64,000 nucleotides of DNA from Halosaccharopolyspora lacisalsi (GCF_014137975.1 NZ_JACGWZ010000003.1:337501-401500), one strand, 5' to 3'. Counted from the first letter of the stretch, positions 44,979 to 55,143 are shown. Made by a program: numbers and translations. Notes: generated from the letters alone by a model not told the origin.

Positions 44979-46274
44979 TCAGCGGAGTTCGGTGGCGCGG
45001 GTCTCCGGCAGGGTGAGGATCACCAGGAACGCCACGGCGCCACCGGCGGCCACGTAGTAGAAGAACGCCGTCGACGCGCCGATCGCGGCGAAAGTGTTGA
45101 TGAGCAGCGGTGCGGTGCCGCCGAAGATCGCGACCGTCAGGTTGTACCAGGCACCGATGCCCAGCCCGCGCAACGCGGTCGGGAACAGTTCCGACATGAT
45201 CGCCGGTGCGATCGAGGTCATCGCCGTGTAGAGACCGATACCGGTGCAGAACACCACGAACAGGCCGCCCGTTCCCGGACCGACCAGTGCCGACAACGGG
45301 ACGATGAGGACGGCCGTGGCCGCCGACCACGCCAGCAGCTGCGGTTTGCGGCCGTACCGGTCGGAAAGGGCACCCATCGGGTACTGCAGGAGGATGAACA
45401 GCACCGTGGCGACCGACAACGCCAGGAACACGTTCGTCGCGTCGGCGTTCCTGGATCCCACGGCGAACGGGGTCAGGGCGCTGAAGAACGTGTAGTAGCA
45501 CAGCGTGGACAGCATGGTGAAGCCCACGAGCTGTCCCACCGCCTTCGGGTGCCGGGACAGTGTGGTCCACAGCGGATTCCTGATTTCCCGGGCCTTGGCA
45601 CTGTTCTCCTCGAACTGCTCGGTCTCGCTCAGCGTGCGTCGCAGCCACAGTCCGAGCAGTCCGAGCGCGCCGCCCAGGACGAAGGGGATCCGCCAGCCGA
45701 AGGAGCTCAGCTGCTGCTCGGTGAGCACCCCTGTCAGCAGGTACCCCAGCAGCGAGGCGAACAGCAGCGCGCTACCGGTGGAGATGTAGAAGAACGAGGA
45801 GTAGCGGCCCCTGCGCGCGGGCGGGGCGATCTCGGCCAGGTACGCCGAGGCGTTGGAGACCTCGCCGCCCAGCGAGAGCCCCTGGCCGATCCTGGCCAGC
45901 ACCAGTGCCAGCGGTGCGAACCAGCCGACCTGCCCGTAGGTCGGCAGGACGCCGATGAGCAGCGAGCCGCCCGCCATCAGCGCGATGGTCACCAGCATCG
46001 CCGTCTTGCGTCCCCTGAGGTCGGCGAACCGTCCCAGCAGCCAGCCGCCCAGCGGGCGGAAGAAGAACGCCAGCGCGAACGCGGCCAGCGTGTTGATCAG
46101 CGCCAGCGTCTCGTTGTCGCTGGGGAAGAACGCACCGGCGAAGTAGACGCTGAACGTGGCGTAGACGGTCCAGTCGTACCACTCGATCGCGTTGCCGATG
46201 CTGGCCGCGACCAGCTTGCGCACCGGCAACCGATGCCGTTCCCCCGTCGCGGGGCGTGCCGTCCGCTCTGCCAC
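44979..46274 (-). CDS. MHS-family MFS metabolite:H+ symporter
   Basis: 431 residues from GTG 46274, with GGAGGAG 6 nt upstream. Twelve TM segments with MHS-family hallmarks: [16 protein letters not shown] in helix 1, [21 protein letters not shown] in loop 2-3 and [21 protein letters not shown]. The family includes ProP, ShiA and citrate carriers. It lies between proB and proA, so an osmolyte or proline role is tempting, but the TM sequence does not fix the substrate. Monocistronic and divergent from nothing nearby; recQ follows upstream on the same strand after 107 nt. Confidence 0.88.
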   Translation of the reverse strand: MAERTARPATGERHRLPVRKLVAASIGNAIEWYDWTVYATFSVYFAGAFFPSDNETLALINTLAAFALAFFFRPLGGWLLGRFADLRGRKTAMLVTIALMAGGSLLIGVLPTYGQVGWFAPLALVLARIGQGLSLGGEVSNASAYLAEIAPPARRGRYSSFFYISTGSALLFASLLGYLLTGVLTEQQLSSFGWRIPFVLGGALGLLGLWLRRTLSETEQFEENSAKAREIRNPLWTTLSRHPKAVGQLVGFTMLSTLCYYTFFSALTPFAVGSRNADATNVFLALSVATVLFILLQYPMGALSDRYGRKPQLLAWSAATAVLIVPLSALVGPGTGGLFVVFCTGIGLYTAMTSIAPAIMSELFPTALRGLGIGAWYNLTVAIFGGTAPLLINTFAAIGASTAFFYYVAAGGAVAFLVILTLPETRATELR

Positions 46275-46381
46275 CGCCGTCTCCTCCGGGGACGTTTCGA
46301 ACAGGTGCGGACACACTACGTTCCGAGCTGCCACGGCAACAGATCCGCACCGCGACGAATCCCGGCGGCCGTCGCTTGTGC

Positions 46382-48496
46382 TCAGCTCGTGGTGGCCAGG
46401 GTGAAGGGGAGGACGGCCGGTGCTCCCGCGTGGCGGAGCAGGCGGCTGACGTGCGTGAGCGTCCACCCGGTGTCGACGTAGTCGTCCATCAACAGCACCG
46501 GTCCCTCCAGCGAGGACAGTTCGAGGTCGTCGGGGATCCGGAACTGCTGCCACAGGGCCGCGACCCGTTGAGCGCTGTTGGTGCCCCTCCGCGGTGCGGT
46601 GTTCGGGTTCGTGACCACCTCGCCCAGCAGCGGCAGCCGACCGACCGAGGCGATGCGGGTGGCCAGGTTCCCCACCAGCCGAGGCCGCGTGCGGGAGCCG
46701 ATCGAGATCACGCCGACCGGCCGCTGCGACCACTCCCAGGACGCCAGCACCCGGATGCACGCCTGGTAGAGGTCGTCGGGCAGCTCCTGGTCGGGAGCCG
46801 AGGGGGCCAGCAGCTCGCGCAGCCGGTTGCCCCACCCGATGTCGGTCAGCCGCCCCACCGCGCGGCCCGGTGCGGCCTGTTCGACCTCCCGCACCGTGCC
46901 GGAGACCGGTACCCCCAGCGCGTCCATGCCGGTGGGCCAGCGCTTGCGCGGTGCGATCTCCACTCCGGGCTGGTTCAGGTGCTCCTCGGCGAGCTGCAAG
47001 GCCTGACGACCGACCTCGGACGAGTGGGCGGTACCGGTGCAGTTGTCGCACCGGCCGCACGGTTCGGTGTACGGGTCGTCGAGCTGGCGCCGCAGGAAGT
47101 CCATCCGGCAGTGCGGCGTGTCGATGTAGTCCAACATCGCCTGCTGCTCGGACCGCCGCTCGGCGGCGACGCGCTCGTAGCGTTCGGCGTCGTAGCTCCA
47201 GGGTTCGCCGGTGGACTCCCAGCCGCCCTTGACCCGGCGCACCGCGCCGTCGACGTCGAGCACCTTGAGCACCATCTCCAACCTGCCGCGCCCCAGCTCG
47301 ACCCGCGGTTCCAGCGCCGCCGTGGACAGCGGTCCACCGGCTCGGGTCAGCGTGTCCAGCACCGCGCGGACGGTGGGCTCGGGCGGGAACGCCAGGGAGG
47401 CGAAGTAGCTCCAGATGTCGGAGTCCTCCTGGCCGGGCAGCAGCAGCACCTCGGCACGCTGCACCCCGCGACCGGCACGCCCGATCTGCTGGTAGTAGGA
47501 GATGGGCGAGGAGGGCGCCCCCAGGTGCACCACGAAACCGAGATCGGGCTTGTCGAAGCCCATGCCCAGCGCCGAGGTCGCCACCAACGCCTTGACGCGG
47601 TTGGCCAGCAGGTCGTCCTCGGCCTGGCCGCGCTCGGTCGCGTCGGTGCGCCCCGAGTAGGAAGCCACCTCGTAACCCCGCTGACGCAGGAATCCGGAGA
47701 CCTCCTCGGTGGCGGCCACGGTCAGGGTGTAGATGATCCCGGAACCGGGAAGCTCGGCGAGCTGTTCGGCGAGCCAGGCCAGCCGGGACTGCGAACTCGG
47801 CAGCCGCACGACACCCAGCCGCAGGCTCTCCCTGTCGAGGGTGCCGCGCAGCACCAGGGTCTCGGCGGAGCCGCCGTGCCCGCCGACCCCCAGTTGCTCG
47901 GAGACGTCCTGGACGACCCGGTCGTTGGCCGTGGCGGTCGTGGCCAGCACCGGCACCCCCTCCGGCAGCTCGGTGAGCAGGGTGCGCAGCCTGCGGTAGT
48001 CCGGCCGGAAGTCGTGGCCCCAGTCCGAGATGCAGTGCGCCTCGTCGACCACCAGCAGTCCGGCGGCGTGCGTCAGCTCCGGCAGCACGGTGTCGCGGAA
48101 GTCCGGGTTGTTCAGCCGTTCCGGGCTCACCAGCAGCACGTCGACCTCGCCCACGGCGACCTGCTCCTCGATCGAGGACCACTCCTCGGTGTTGGAGGAG
48201 TTGATCGTCGCGGCGTGGACCCCTGCCGAGGCGGCGGCCTGCACCTGGTTGCGCATGAGCGACAGCAACGGCGAGACGATCACGGTCGGTCCTTCGCCGA
48301 GTTCCCGCAGCAGCGCGGTCGCCACGAAGTACACGGCCGACTTGCCCCAACCCGTGCGCTGCACGACCAGCGCTCGATGACGTTCGAGCACCAGCGCACG
48401 GATCGCGCTCCACTGGTCCTCGCGCAGGGCGGCCTCCGGCCCGGCCAGCGCTCGCAGGTGCTGCTCGGCGAGTTCACGCAGGGATTGTTCGTCCAC
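46382..48496 (-). CDS. RecQ-type helicase fused to a phosphoribosyltransferase-like domain
   Basis: 704 residues from GTG 48496. Superfamily 2 motifs: EDQWSAI (Q-like), Walker [12 protein letters not shown] (49-53 core), [23 protein letters not shown] (RecQ-specific DEAH), TATAND, then helicase C with [21 protein letters not shown] and QQIGRAGRG. The zinc-like cysteine cluster CGRCDNC lies near 480. The last 100 residues hold [23 protein letters not shown], a PRPP-binding motif of type I phosphoribosyltransferases (ComF-like). Unwinds 3'-5' DNA by family; the role of the fused domain is unknown. The neighbour proA is divergent, 72 nt away. Confidence 0.82.
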   Translation of the reverse strand: MDEQSLRELAEQHLRALAGPEAALREDQWSAIRALVLERHRALVVQRTGWGKSAVYFVATALLRELGEGPTVIVSPLLSLMRNQVQAAASAGVHAATINSSNTEEWSSIEEQVAVGEVDVLLVSPERLNNPDFRDTVLPELTHAAGLLVVDEAHCISDWGHDFRPDYRRLRTLLTELPEGVPVLATTATANDRVVQDVSEQLGVGGHGGSAETLVLRGTLDRESLRLGVVRLPSSQSRLAWLAEQLAELPGSGIIYTLTVAATEEVSGFLRQRGYEVASYSGRTDATERGQAEDDLLANRVKALVATSALGMGFDKPDLGFVVHLGAPSSPISYYQQIGRAGRGVQRAEVLLLPGQEDSDIWSYFASLAFPPEPTVRAVLDTLTRAGGPLSTAALEPRVELGRGRLEMVLKVLDVDGAVRRVKGGWESTGEPWSYDAERYERVAAERRSEQQAMLDYIDTPHCRMDFLRRQLDDPYTEPCGRCDNCTGTAHSSEVGRQALQLAEEHLNQPGVEIAPRKRWPTGMDALGVPVSGTVREVEQAAPGRAVGRLTDIGWGNRLRELLAPSAPDQELPDDLYQACIRVLASWEWSQRPVGVISIGSRTRPRLVGNLATRIASVGRLPLLGEVVTNPNTAPRRGTNSAQRVAALWQQFRIPDDLELSSLEGPVLLMDDYVDTGWTLTHVSRLLRHAGAPAVLPFTLATTS

Positions 48497-48556
48497 GCCG
48501 CGATTGTGTCGTGCCCGTCGCGGCCCACTCCCGCCGGTCCCGGTACGCACGGCGAT

Positions 48557-48562
48557 TATCCT
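48557..48562 (+). promoter_or_regulatory. -10 box (TATCCT) of proA, leaderless start
   Basis: TATCCT ends 6 nt before GTG 48569, the same geometry as for valS and the radical SAM gene. Confidence 0.5.
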
Positions 48563-48568
48563 GGGAGT

Positions 48569-49900
48569 GTGACTACGAGCACCGATTCAGTGAGCGAGTC
48601 CGTGAGCACTGTGGGTACCGCCGCGGCGCAGGGCGATCAACTGCGCGAGCAGGTGCACGCCGCCGCGCGCCGGGCACGGCACGCCGCCGGAGAGCTGGCG
48701 CTGGCCACCAGGGAGACCAAGGACGCCCTGCTGCACGCGATGGCCGATGCGCTGGTGGAGCGAACCGCCGAGATCCTGACCGCCAACGAGCGTGACGTCG
48801 CCGCGGCGCGGGAGGCGGGCACTCCGGAGAGCATGATCGATCGGTTGGCGCTGACCGCCGACCGGATCGTCGGTGTCGCAGAGGGGCTGCGCACCGTGGC
48901 GGGGCTTCCGGACCCGGTGGGCGAGGTCGTTCGCGGCAGCGTGCTGCCCAACGGACTGCGGCTGCAGCAGGTGCGGGTGCCGCTGGGAGTCGCGGGCATC
49001 GTCTACGAGGGGCGTCCGAACGTGACCGTCGATGCCGCGGGCCTGACGCTCAAGTCGGGCAACGCGGTACTGCTGCGCGGATCCTCCTCGGCGGAGAACT
49101 CCAACACCGCCCTGGTGGCCGTGCTGGCCGACGTGCTGCGGTCCCACGGGCTGCCCGCCGACTCCGTTCAGCTCGTGCCCTGCCACGACCGCGCCTCGGT
49201 GCGCCATCTGGTCACCGCTCGCGGTCTGGTGGACGTCGTGATCCCCCGGGGTGGTGCCGGGCTGATCTCCGCCGTGGTCGAGCAGGCCACGGTACCGGCG
49301 ATCGAGACCGGCGTGGGCAACTGCCACGTCTACGTCGACGCCGACGCCGAGCTCGACACGGCGGTGCGCGTGCTGGTCAATTCCAAGGCGCGCCGCACCA
49401 GCGTGTGCAACGCCGCCGAGACCGTGCTGGTGCACCGCGACATCGCCGACCGGTTCGTCCCGGTGGCCGTGGGGGAACTGGCGGACGCGGGCGTGACCGT
49501 GCACGGTGACCAGCGCTTCGTCGAGCTCGCCGGTGACTCCTCGTACGTCGTTCCCGCGATCGACGAGGACTGGGACGCCGAGTACCTGTCGTCGGACCTC
49601 GCGGCGGCGGTGGTGGACTCGCTGCCGGAGGCGATCGAGCACATCGCCACCCACGGATCCGGGCACACCGAGGCCATCGTGACCACCGACGTCCGGTCGG
49701 CGCGGCAGTTCACCGCGCGCGTGGACGCCGCGGCCGTCAACGTCAACGCATCGACGGCGTTCACCGACGGCGGTGAGTTCGGAATGGGTGCCGAGATCGG
49801 CATTTCCACCCAGAAGCTGCACGCCCGCGGCCCGATGGGGTTGCCGGAGCTGACCACCACCAAGTGGCTCACCTTCGGGGACGGCCACCTCCGGCCCTGA
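48569..49900 (+). CDS. proA: Gamma-glutamyl phosphate reductase
   Basis: 443 residues from GTG 48569 (frame confirmed from the stop). Aldehyde dehydrogenase fold: [38 protein letters not shown] (NADPH site), VIPRGGAGL, the catalytic cysteine in [13 protein letters not shown] and [12 protein letters not shown] near the end. It reduces gamma-glutamyl phosphate in proline synthesis. The first 15 residues are Ser/Thr/Val-rich and not conserved, so a slightly later GTG is possible. Separated from proB by accessory genes. Confidence 0.96.
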   Translation: MTTSTDSVSESVSTVGTAAAQGDQLREQVHAAARRARHAAGELALATRETKDALLHAMADALVERTAEILTANERDVAAAREAGTPESMIDRLALTADRIVGVAEGLRTVAGLPDPVGEVVRGSVLPNGLRLQQVRVPLGVAGIVYEGRPNVTVDAAGLTLKSGNAVLLRGSSSAENSNTALVAVLADVLRSHGLPADSVQLVPCHDRASVRHLVTARGLVDVVIPRGGAGLISAVVEQATVPAIETGVGNCHVYVDADAELDTAVRVLVNSKARRTSVCNAAETVLVHRDIADRFVPVAVGELADAGVTVHGDQRFVELAGDSSYVVPAIDEDWDAEYLSSDLAAAVVDSLPEAIEHIATHGSGHTEAIVTTDVRSARQFTARVDAAAVNVNASTAFTDGGEFGMGAEIGISTQKLHARGPMGLPELTTTKWLTFGDGHLRP

Positions 49901-50077
49901 TCGGGCCCGGAAGCGGACCTGATTCCGGGAGTGCGTCCCCGTCGTGGCAGGACCGCGAGCACGATGGGGACAGCCCCGCGCGAGTGACCGCTCCCACTGA
50001 TTCGCGTGGGGCGGGTGATCATCCGGGTGGTATCGCCCCGTGATGTCCGAGGAAGTCCGGCACCGGAGGAGGCCGAC

Positions 50078-50680
50078 GTGGGGGAGGAGCCGGAGGTTCC
50101 ACGCCGCCGACACGATTCCGCGGCCACGAGGGCGGCGCTGCTCCAGGCGGCATCGGAGCTGTTCGCCGAGCGTGGTTTCGATCAGACGACGGTGCGCGAT
50201 GTCGCGGCGCACGCGGAAGTCAACCAAGCCCTGCTGTTCCGGTACTTCGGTTCCAAGCAGGAGCTGTTCGCCGAGGTGCTCAACCGCGACAGCAGGCAGT
50301 TGCTGGAGGGGGCCCCGGCGGAGGAACTGCCCGGCAGGATCCTGAAGGGGCTGCTGTCCGACCGCGGGGATCCCGGTGGGGAGCATCCGTTCACGGCGAT
50401 GTTGCGCTCGTTCAGCGACGAACGTGCCGCTCGTGTGCTGCGTGAGGAGCTGGGGGGCTCTTACGTGGAGCGGCTGGCGGAACTCAGTGATTCCGATGAC
50501 GCGATGTTGCGTGCCGACCTGGTGCTGGCCTGGTTCTTCGGGGTGGGCATGGTTCGCTCGGTCCTGCGCAAGCAACCGCTGGCCGACGCGCCCGCCGACG
50601 CCCTGTCCGAGCACATGATGCGGGCGATCTCGGTGCTGTTGGAGCGTAGCGATTCTTCGACGCCGGAGGAAGACAGCTGA
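50078..50680 (+). CDS. TetR-family transcriptional regulator
   Basis: 200 residues. GTG 50078 has GGAGGAGG upstream at a suitable distance; the frame is open further up, but that part is non-conserved. TetR HTH: ATRAALLQAASELFAERGF, then TTVRDVAAHAEVNQALLFRYFGSKQELF (about 15-62). The ligand domain follows (about 75-200). It lies 110 nt before the P450-ferredoxin pair, and an 18-bp perfect palindrome sits in that gap, so repression of the P450 is a strong inference. The ligand is unknown. Confidence 0.9.
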   Translation: MGEEPEVPRRRHDSAATRAALLQAASELFAERGFDQTTVRDVAAHAEVNQALLFRYFGSKQELFAEVLNRDSRQLLEGAPAEELPGRILKGLLSDRGDPGGEHPFTAMLRSFSDERAARVLREELGGSYVERLAELSDSDDAMLRADLVLAWFFGVGMVRSVLRKQPLADAPADALSEHMMRAISVLLERSDSSTPEEDS

Positions 50681-50745
50681 TCCGTCCACTCGTCGTTTCA
50701 GGTGATCTTGCGTGCGCGTGTGCTGGCGCGAGCGTATGGTGATTA

Positions 50746-50763
50746 TGTAAGCAGGCGCTTACA
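50746..50763 (+). promoter_or_regulatory. 18-bp palindromic operator before the P450
   Basis: TGTAAGC (50746-50752), AGGC, GCTTACA (50757-50763): a perfect inverted repeat with a 4-nt spacer, 27 nt before the P450 start and overlapping a GATTAT -10-like word (50741-50746). The TGTAA...TTACA form is typical of TetR-family sites. Confidence 0.75.
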
Positions 50764-50790
50764 ATCGCTGACACTCTTCCGGAGCTGTGC

Positions 50791-52002
50791 ATGACCACCA
50801 CGGAATCGACACCGAGGTCCTACCCCTTCAGCGCGGCCGAGAAGTTGCGGCTGGACCCGTTCTACGCCGAACTCCGCAAGACCGAGCCGCTGTCCCGCGT
50901 CCAGCTGCCCTACGGGCAGCCGGCTTGGTTGGCCACCCGCTACGAGGACGCCAAGACGGTGCTCGCCGACCCCCGGTTCAGCCGGGCCGCCGCTGTCGAC
51001 AACGACGAACCGCGTCTGCGGTCGCGGAGGCCGGCCGGGGGCATCCTGGCGATGGACCCACCCGAGCACACCCGGTTGCGAAAGCTGGTGGCCAAGGCGT
51101 TCACCGTGCGCCGGGTGGAGCGGCTGCGCCCTCGCGCCCAGGAAATCGCCGACGAACTCGCGGACGGGATGCTCGAAAGCGGTAGCCCCGCCGAACTGGT
51201 CGAGGACTTCGCCCTGCCGCTGCCCATCACGGTCATCTGCGAACTGCTCGGTGTGCCCTACGAGGACCGCGCGGACTTCCGCGACTGGTCCGACGCCTTC
51301 CTGTCCACGACCAAGCTGACCGAGCAGCAGGTGGAGGACTACATCGACCGGTTCCAGAACTACATGGCCGGTCTGATCGAGCGCAGGCGGCAGCAGCCCG
51401 AGGACGATCTGCTCAGCGCGCTCGTCGAAGCCAGGGACGAGCACGACAAGCTTTCCGAGCAGGAACTGGTGGAGCTCTCGGTCGGTATTCTCGTGGCGGG
51501 TCACGAGACCACGGCCAGCCAGATCCCGAACTTCGTCTACGTCCTGTTGACCCACCCCGAGCAGTTGGAGCAGCTGCGGCAGCAGCCGGAGCGGGTGCCG
51601 GAAGCCGTCGAGGAACTGCTGCGCTACGTGCCGCTCGGGGTGAGCGCGGCCTTCCCGCGTTACGCGCTGGAGGACGTGGAGCTCGGCGGGGTGCTCGTGC
51701 GAGCGGGCGAGCCCGTCGTGGTCGGAGTCGCCTCGGCGAACCGGGACGAGGAGGTCTTCTCCGACCCCGAGCGGTTCGGCCTGGACCACGAGGCGGGTCC
51801 GCACATCGGGTTCGGGCACGGTCCGCACCACTGCCTCGGCGCCCAGCTCGCCAGGATGGAGTTGCAGGTCGCCCTGGAGACCCTGTTGGCGCGGTTGCCC
51901 GGCCTGCGTTTCGCGGTCCCCGAGGACGAGGTGCCGTGGAAGACCGGGATGATCGTCCGCGGTCCGTTGTCACTACCCGTGGCATGGGACACCGAGGCGT
52001 AA
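50791..52002 (+). CDS. Cytochrome P450 (class I bacterial)
   Basis: 403 residues from ATG 50791, with GGAG 7 nt upstream. The I-helix oxygen-activation motif AGHETT lies near 237-242, the K-helix E-x-x-R (VEELLRY) near 270, and the haem loop is FGHGPHHCLG with Cys348. WLATRYEDAKTVLADPRFSR and DPPEHTRLRKLV are typical of CYP105/107-like enzymes. Monooxygenase of small molecules using ferredoxin, encoded immediately downstream (36 nt gap). It sits behind a TetR gene and palindrome, so a xenobiotic or secondary metabolite substrate inducing its own oxidation is likely. Confidence 0.95.
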   Translation: MTTTESTPRSYPFSAAEKLRLDPFYAELRKTEPLSRVQLPYGQPAWLATRYEDAKTVLADPRFSRAAAVDNDEPRLRSRRPAGGILAMDPPEHTRLRKLVAKAFTVRRVERLRPRAQEIADELADGMLESGSPAELVEDFALPLPITVICELLGVPYEDRADFRDWSDAFLSTTKLTEQQVEDYIDRFQNYMAGLIERRRQQPEDDLLSALVEARDEHDKLSEQELVELSVGILVAGHETTASQIPNFVYVLLTHPEQLEQLRQQPERVPEAVEELLRYVPLGVSAAFPRYALEDVELGGVLVRAGEPVVVGVASANRDEEVFSDPERFGLDHEAGPHIGFGHGPHHCLGAQLARMELQVALETLLARLPGLRFAVPEDEVPWKTGMIVRGPLSLPVAWDTEA

Positions 52003-52038
52003 CGTGGCATTCGCCGTATCGACGGCATGGAGGTAAGC

Positions 52039-52260
52039 ATGAGTTGGCTCATCGAGGTGGACGGTCCGAGCTGCATCGGCTCGGGGATGTGCGTGGGAAT
52101 GGCTTCCGAGCACTTCGAGCTTCGTGACGGGGTCTCCCGCCCGCTGCGTTCCCAGGTGGAACCGGCCGACGAGATCGTCGACGCGGCGGAGTCCTGCCCG
52201 GTCGAGGCGATCACGGTCCGCGACGCCGAATCCGGGGCGGTGATCGCCCCGGAGCCGTGA
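52039..52260 (+). CDS. Small ferredoxin, redox partner of the P450
   Basis: 73 residues from ATG 52039, with GGAGG 5 nt upstream; an ATG at 52027 would place this site inside the gene. The cluster motif is CIGSGMC (C-x5-C) plus the distal SCPVEAI, the [3Fe-4S]-type pattern of P450-associated ferredoxins. It passes electrons from a ferredoxin reductase, not encoded here, to the P450. Same operon and regulation as the P450. Confidence 0.92.
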   Translation: MSWLIEVDGPSCIGSGMCVGMASEHFELRDGVSRPLRSQVEPADEIVDAAESCPVEAITVRDAESGAVIAPEP

Positions 52261-52296
52261 GGGCGGGTGTCGGAACACCGGTCGTGCTCGGCCGGT

Positions 52297-52302
52297 TAGA
52301 GT
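52297..52302 (+). promoter_or_regulatory. -10 box (TAGAGT) of nadD
   Basis: TAGAGT ends 8 nt before the nadD ATG and lacks a Shine-Dalgarno after it, so a leaderless transcript is likely. Confidence 0.45.
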
Positions 52303-52310
52303 CGGAAACC

Positions 52311-52946
52311 ATGTCTCGGCGCCGAATCGGTGTCATGGGTGGCACCTTCGATCCCATCCACCACGGCCACCTGGTGGCCGCCAGTGAGGTACAGGCCCAG
52401 TTCGGCATGGAGCAGGTGATCTTCGTGCCGACCGGGCAACCCTGGCAGAAAGGGCACGAGTACGTCAGCTCGCCCGAGGACCGCTACCTGATGACCGTCG
52501 TGGCCACGGCCTCGAACCCGCGGTTCTCGGTCAGCAGGGTCGACATCGACCGCGGCGGTCCCACGTACACCATCGACACGCTCGGCGATCTGAGCGCCCA
52601 GTACCCCGATGCCGAGCTGTACTTCATCACCGGTGCCGACGCGCTGGAACAGATCCTGTCCTGGCACCGGGTGGAGGAGCTGTTCGGGCTCGCGCACTTC
52701 ATCGGCGTCACCAGGCCCGGCTACCCGCTGGACGACGAGCACCTGCCGCAGGGTTCGGTGTCGCTGGTGGAGATCCCCGCCATGGCGATCTCCTCGACCG
52801 GATGCCGTCAGCGCGTGGCCGCGGGGCTGCCCGTGTGGTACCTGGTTCCGGACGGCATAGTCCAGTACATCTCGAAACGCGGGCTCTACCGGCCGGAGAC
52901 CCACTCCCCCGCACCGGAGTGGGGACCGCGCCCTTCCGGCGTGTGA
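52311..52946 (+). CDS. nadD: Nicotinate-mononucleotide adenylyltransferase
   Basis: 211 residues from ATG 52311. Nucleotidyltransferase motifs [20 protein letters not shown] (GxFDPxHxGH) at the start and [14 protein letters not shown] (ISSTxIR-type) near 165. It adenylates nicotinate mononucleotide in NAD synthesis. It opens the conserved run nadD-rsfS-gpgP. The P450 operon lies just upstream and is not part of the conserved order. Confidence 0.96.
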   Translation: MSRRRIGVMGGTFDPIHHGHLVAASEVQAQFGMEQVIFVPTGQPWQKGHEYVSSPEDRYLMTVVATASNPRFSVSRVDIDRGGPTYTIDTLGDLSAQYPDAELYFITGADALEQILSWHRVEELFGLAHFIGVTRPGYPLDDEHLPQGSVSLVEIPAMAISSTGCRQRVAAGLPVWYLVPDGIVQYISKRGLYRPETHSPAPEWGPRPSGV

Positions 52947-53039
52947 CGACGAGCACCGGCTGGCGGATACCACGGACCGTGAGGCGGCTGGCTATCCTCG
53001 ATGCCGGGTACAAGACGGTACCCACCCGGAAGGAGTGAC

Positions 53040-53441
53040 GTGGTAGCCACTGACAACGCCCGTGAGCTGGCCCTGGTGGCGGCGCGGGCGGCGGCGGAGA
53101 AAAAGGCCGAGGACATCGTCCTGCTGGACGTGTCGGAACAACTGATCATCACCGACTGCTTCGTGATCGCCTCCGCGCCCAACGAGCGGCAGGTCGAGGC
53201 CATCGTGGAAACGGTCGAGGAGAAGATGCGCGCCGCCGGTACCAAGCCGGTTCGGCGGGAGGGAACGCGCGAGGGCCGGTGGGTCCTGCTCGACTTCATC
53301 GACGTCGTCGTGCACGTCCAGCACGTCGACGAACGTTCCTTCTACGGCCTGGAGCGGTTGTGGAAGGACTGCCCGCGCATCGAGTTCGACGAGGGCGGCT
53401 CCACCGCCGAGTCCACCGAGTCGAGTGAGGGCGGGGAGTGA
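53040..53441 (+). CDS. rsfS: Ribosomal silencing factor RsfS
   Basis: 133 residues from GTG 53040, with GGAAGGAG 4 nt upstream. The RsfS/YbeB core is complete: KKAEDIVLLDVSEQL, TDCFVIASAPNERQ, EGRWVLLDFIDVVVHV and FYGLERLWKDCPRI. It binds L14 and blocks subunit joining when nutrients are short. The tail is Ser/Glu-rich. The stop overlaps the next start by 4 bp. Confidence 0.96.
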   Translation: MVATDNARELALVAARAAAEKKAEDIVLLDVSEQLIITDCFVIASAPNERQVEAIVETVEEKMRAAGTKPVRREGTREGRWVLLDFIDVVVHVQHVDERSFYGLERLWKDCPRIEFDEGGSTAESTESSEGGE

Positions 53442-54052
53442 CGCTGGATCGACTGGTGCTGTGGCGCCACGGGGAGACCGAGTACAACGCGGTGGGACGA
53501 ATTCAGGGCCACCTCGACAGCGTGCTCACCTCCACCGGCCACGAGCAGGCCAGACGTGCGGCTCCGCTGGTCGCCGGATTCCGCCCCGACGTGGTCCTGA
53601 GCTCGGACCTGCAGCGGGCGAGTGCGACCGCCGAGGCGTTCGCGGAGGTCAGCGGTCCGTCCGTGCGCCTGGACAAGCGCCTGCGCGAGACTCATCTCGG
53701 CGAGTGGCAGGGGCTCAACGGTGCCGAGGTCGAACACGGCTGGCCCGGGGCCATGGGCAACTGGCGTGCGAAACCCACCTGGGCTCCGCCCGGTGGGGAG
53801 TCCAGGGTCGAAGTGGCCGAACGCGCGCGGGAGGTCGTCGAGGAACTCGACCTGACCCACTCCGGCACCGCCCTGCTGTGTACGCACGGGGGGCTGATCA
53901 CAGGACTGACCGCGCGGCTGCTCGACTGGCCGACCTCCCTGTGGCCGGGGTTGGGCGGTGTGTCCAACTGCCACTGGGCGGTGCTCGCTCGCCGGAGCGA
54001 TGGTGACCAGCGTTGGCGGTTGATGACCTACAACGGCGGTGTGCCGGAGTGA
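53438..54052 (+). CDS. Histidine phosphatase, GpgP-like
   Basis: 204 residues from GTG 53438, coupled to rsfS. Phosphohistidine motif LWRHGETEYN (Arg10-His11-Gly12), SSDLQRASATAEAF, the acid residue in LRETHLGEWQG and the second histidine in LLCTHGGLI. It stands at the position of mycobacterial glucosyl-3-phosphoglycerate phosphatase (Rv2419c, as I recall), so a role in glucosylglycerate or methylglucose lipopolysaccharide synthesis is likely, though general phosphoglycerate mutase-like activity cannot be excluded. Confidence 0.85.
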   Translation: MTLDRLVLWRHGETEYNAVGRIQGHLDSVLTSTGHEQARRAAPLVAGFRPDVVLSSDLQRASATAEAFAEVSGPSVRLDKRLRETHLGEWQGLNGAEVEHGWPGAMGNWRAKPTWAPPGGESRVEVAERAREVVEELDLTHSGTALLCTHGGLITGLTARLLDWPTSLWPGLGGVSNCHWAVLARRSDGDQRWRLMTYNGGVPE

Positions 54053-54121
54053 GGGAGACCGTCCCCGGGGGCGCGGCAGGTTGTGGAACGCACGTGGGCA
54101 GCCTCGGATAGGGAGCGTGTG

Positions 54122-54985
54122 GTGTCCGTCGCCGTGGTTGCCGACTCGACCGCGTACCTGCCCGATCAACTCGCACGGCGTTATGCGCTGCTTACGGTGC
54201 CGTTGCACGTGAGCGTGGATGGCGCCGACTCCGTCGAGGAGGGTGCCTTCGGTCCGGACGAGCTCGTGGCGGCCCTGCACGGCAAACATCGTGTGACGAC
54301 CTCGGGGGCGACTTACGAGGAACTGGCGCGGGCGTACCGGCGGGCTCTGGACGCCGGTGCCGATGCCGTCGTCTCGGTGCACCTGTCGCGTCACCTGTCC
54401 GGGACCTGGGACGCGGCCAGGGCGGCTGCCGCCGATGTGGCCCCGGAGCTGATCCGCGTGGTGGATTCCCGATCCACCGCGATGGGACTGGGGTTTCCGG
54501 TACTGGCAGCCGCCGAGGCCGCACGGCTCGGTTCGGACCCGCCCGCGGTCGAAGCCGCTGCTCTGGGAGCCGTCGAGCGCACGAGAACGATGTTCTCGGT
54601 GCAGACGCTCGACCACCTGCGTAGGGGCGGTCGTATCGGTACCGCCGCGGCATTGGTGGGCACCGCGCTGGCTGTCAAGCCCCTGCTGCATGTCAGCGAG
54701 GGACGCATCGAGGTCCTGGAGAAGGTGCGGACCACGGCGCGGGCCGTGAACCGGCTCGTGGACGCCTCCGTGCACGCTGCGGGGACCGGCCCGGTCGCGG
54801 CCGCGGTTCACCACCTGGCCGCTCCGCAGCTGGCCGAACAGCTCGCCGAGCGGATCAGTGCTCACCTCCCGGACCACCAGGAATGCGTGGTTTCCGAAGT
54901 GGGGGCGGTGGTCGGGACGCACATCGGTCCTGGGGCGGCGGGAGTGGTGATCCTGCCCGGAGGTTGGAAGGACACTTTCCGGTAA
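54122..54985 (+). CDS. DegV-family fatty acid-binding protein
   Basis: 287 residues. GTG 54122 is preferred over 54119 because GGGAG is then 6 nt away. It begins VSVAVVADSTAYLPDQL, the DegV start with the fatty-acid head-group serine region, followed by TTSGATYEEL, HLSRHLSGTWDAA and RGGRIG.. toward the C terminus. DegV proteins (FakB type) bind a fatty acid and present it to a kinase. No FakA gene is seen nearby. It follows the GpgP-like gene as in mycobacteria. Confidence 0.9.
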   Translation: MSVAVVADSTAYLPDQLARRYALLTVPLHVSVDGADSVEEGAFGPDELVAALHGKHRVTTSGATYEELARAYRRALDAGADAVVSVHLSRHLSGTWDAARAAAADVAPELIRVVDSRSTAMGLGFPVLAAAEAARLGSDPPAVEAAALGAVERTRTMFSVQTLDHLRRGGRIGTAAALVGTALAVKPLLHVSEGRIEVLEKVRTTARAVNRLVDASVHAAGTGPVAAAVHHLAAPQLAEQLAERISAHLPDHQECVVSEVGAVVGTHIGPGAAGVVILPGGWKDTFR

Positions 54986-55130
54986 CGTCGCTTTGTTGCG
55001 TGGCCGCATCGTGGTGTGGGTTTTCCCGGTTTCGCGCGAAACCTTGTGAATCATCGAAGAAGTTGTCCACAGCGGCCTGGTTCGTCCACAGGAACTGATA
55101 TCGATGATTCGTCGTTCCGCCGAGACGGGC

Positions 55131-55136
55131 TAGTTT
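55131..55136 (+). promoter_or_regulatory. -10 box (TAGTTT) of comEA
   Basis: TAGTTT ends 7 nt before the comEA ATG, with no Shine-Dalgarno, again suggesting leaderless transcription. Confidence 0.4.
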
Positions 55137-55143
55137 CGACGGC

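Noticed and set aside
46256-48568. Long plus-strand frame running into proA from the RecQ region
   Set aside because: It only extends the proA frame through sequence antisense to recQ. ProA homology starts after 48569.
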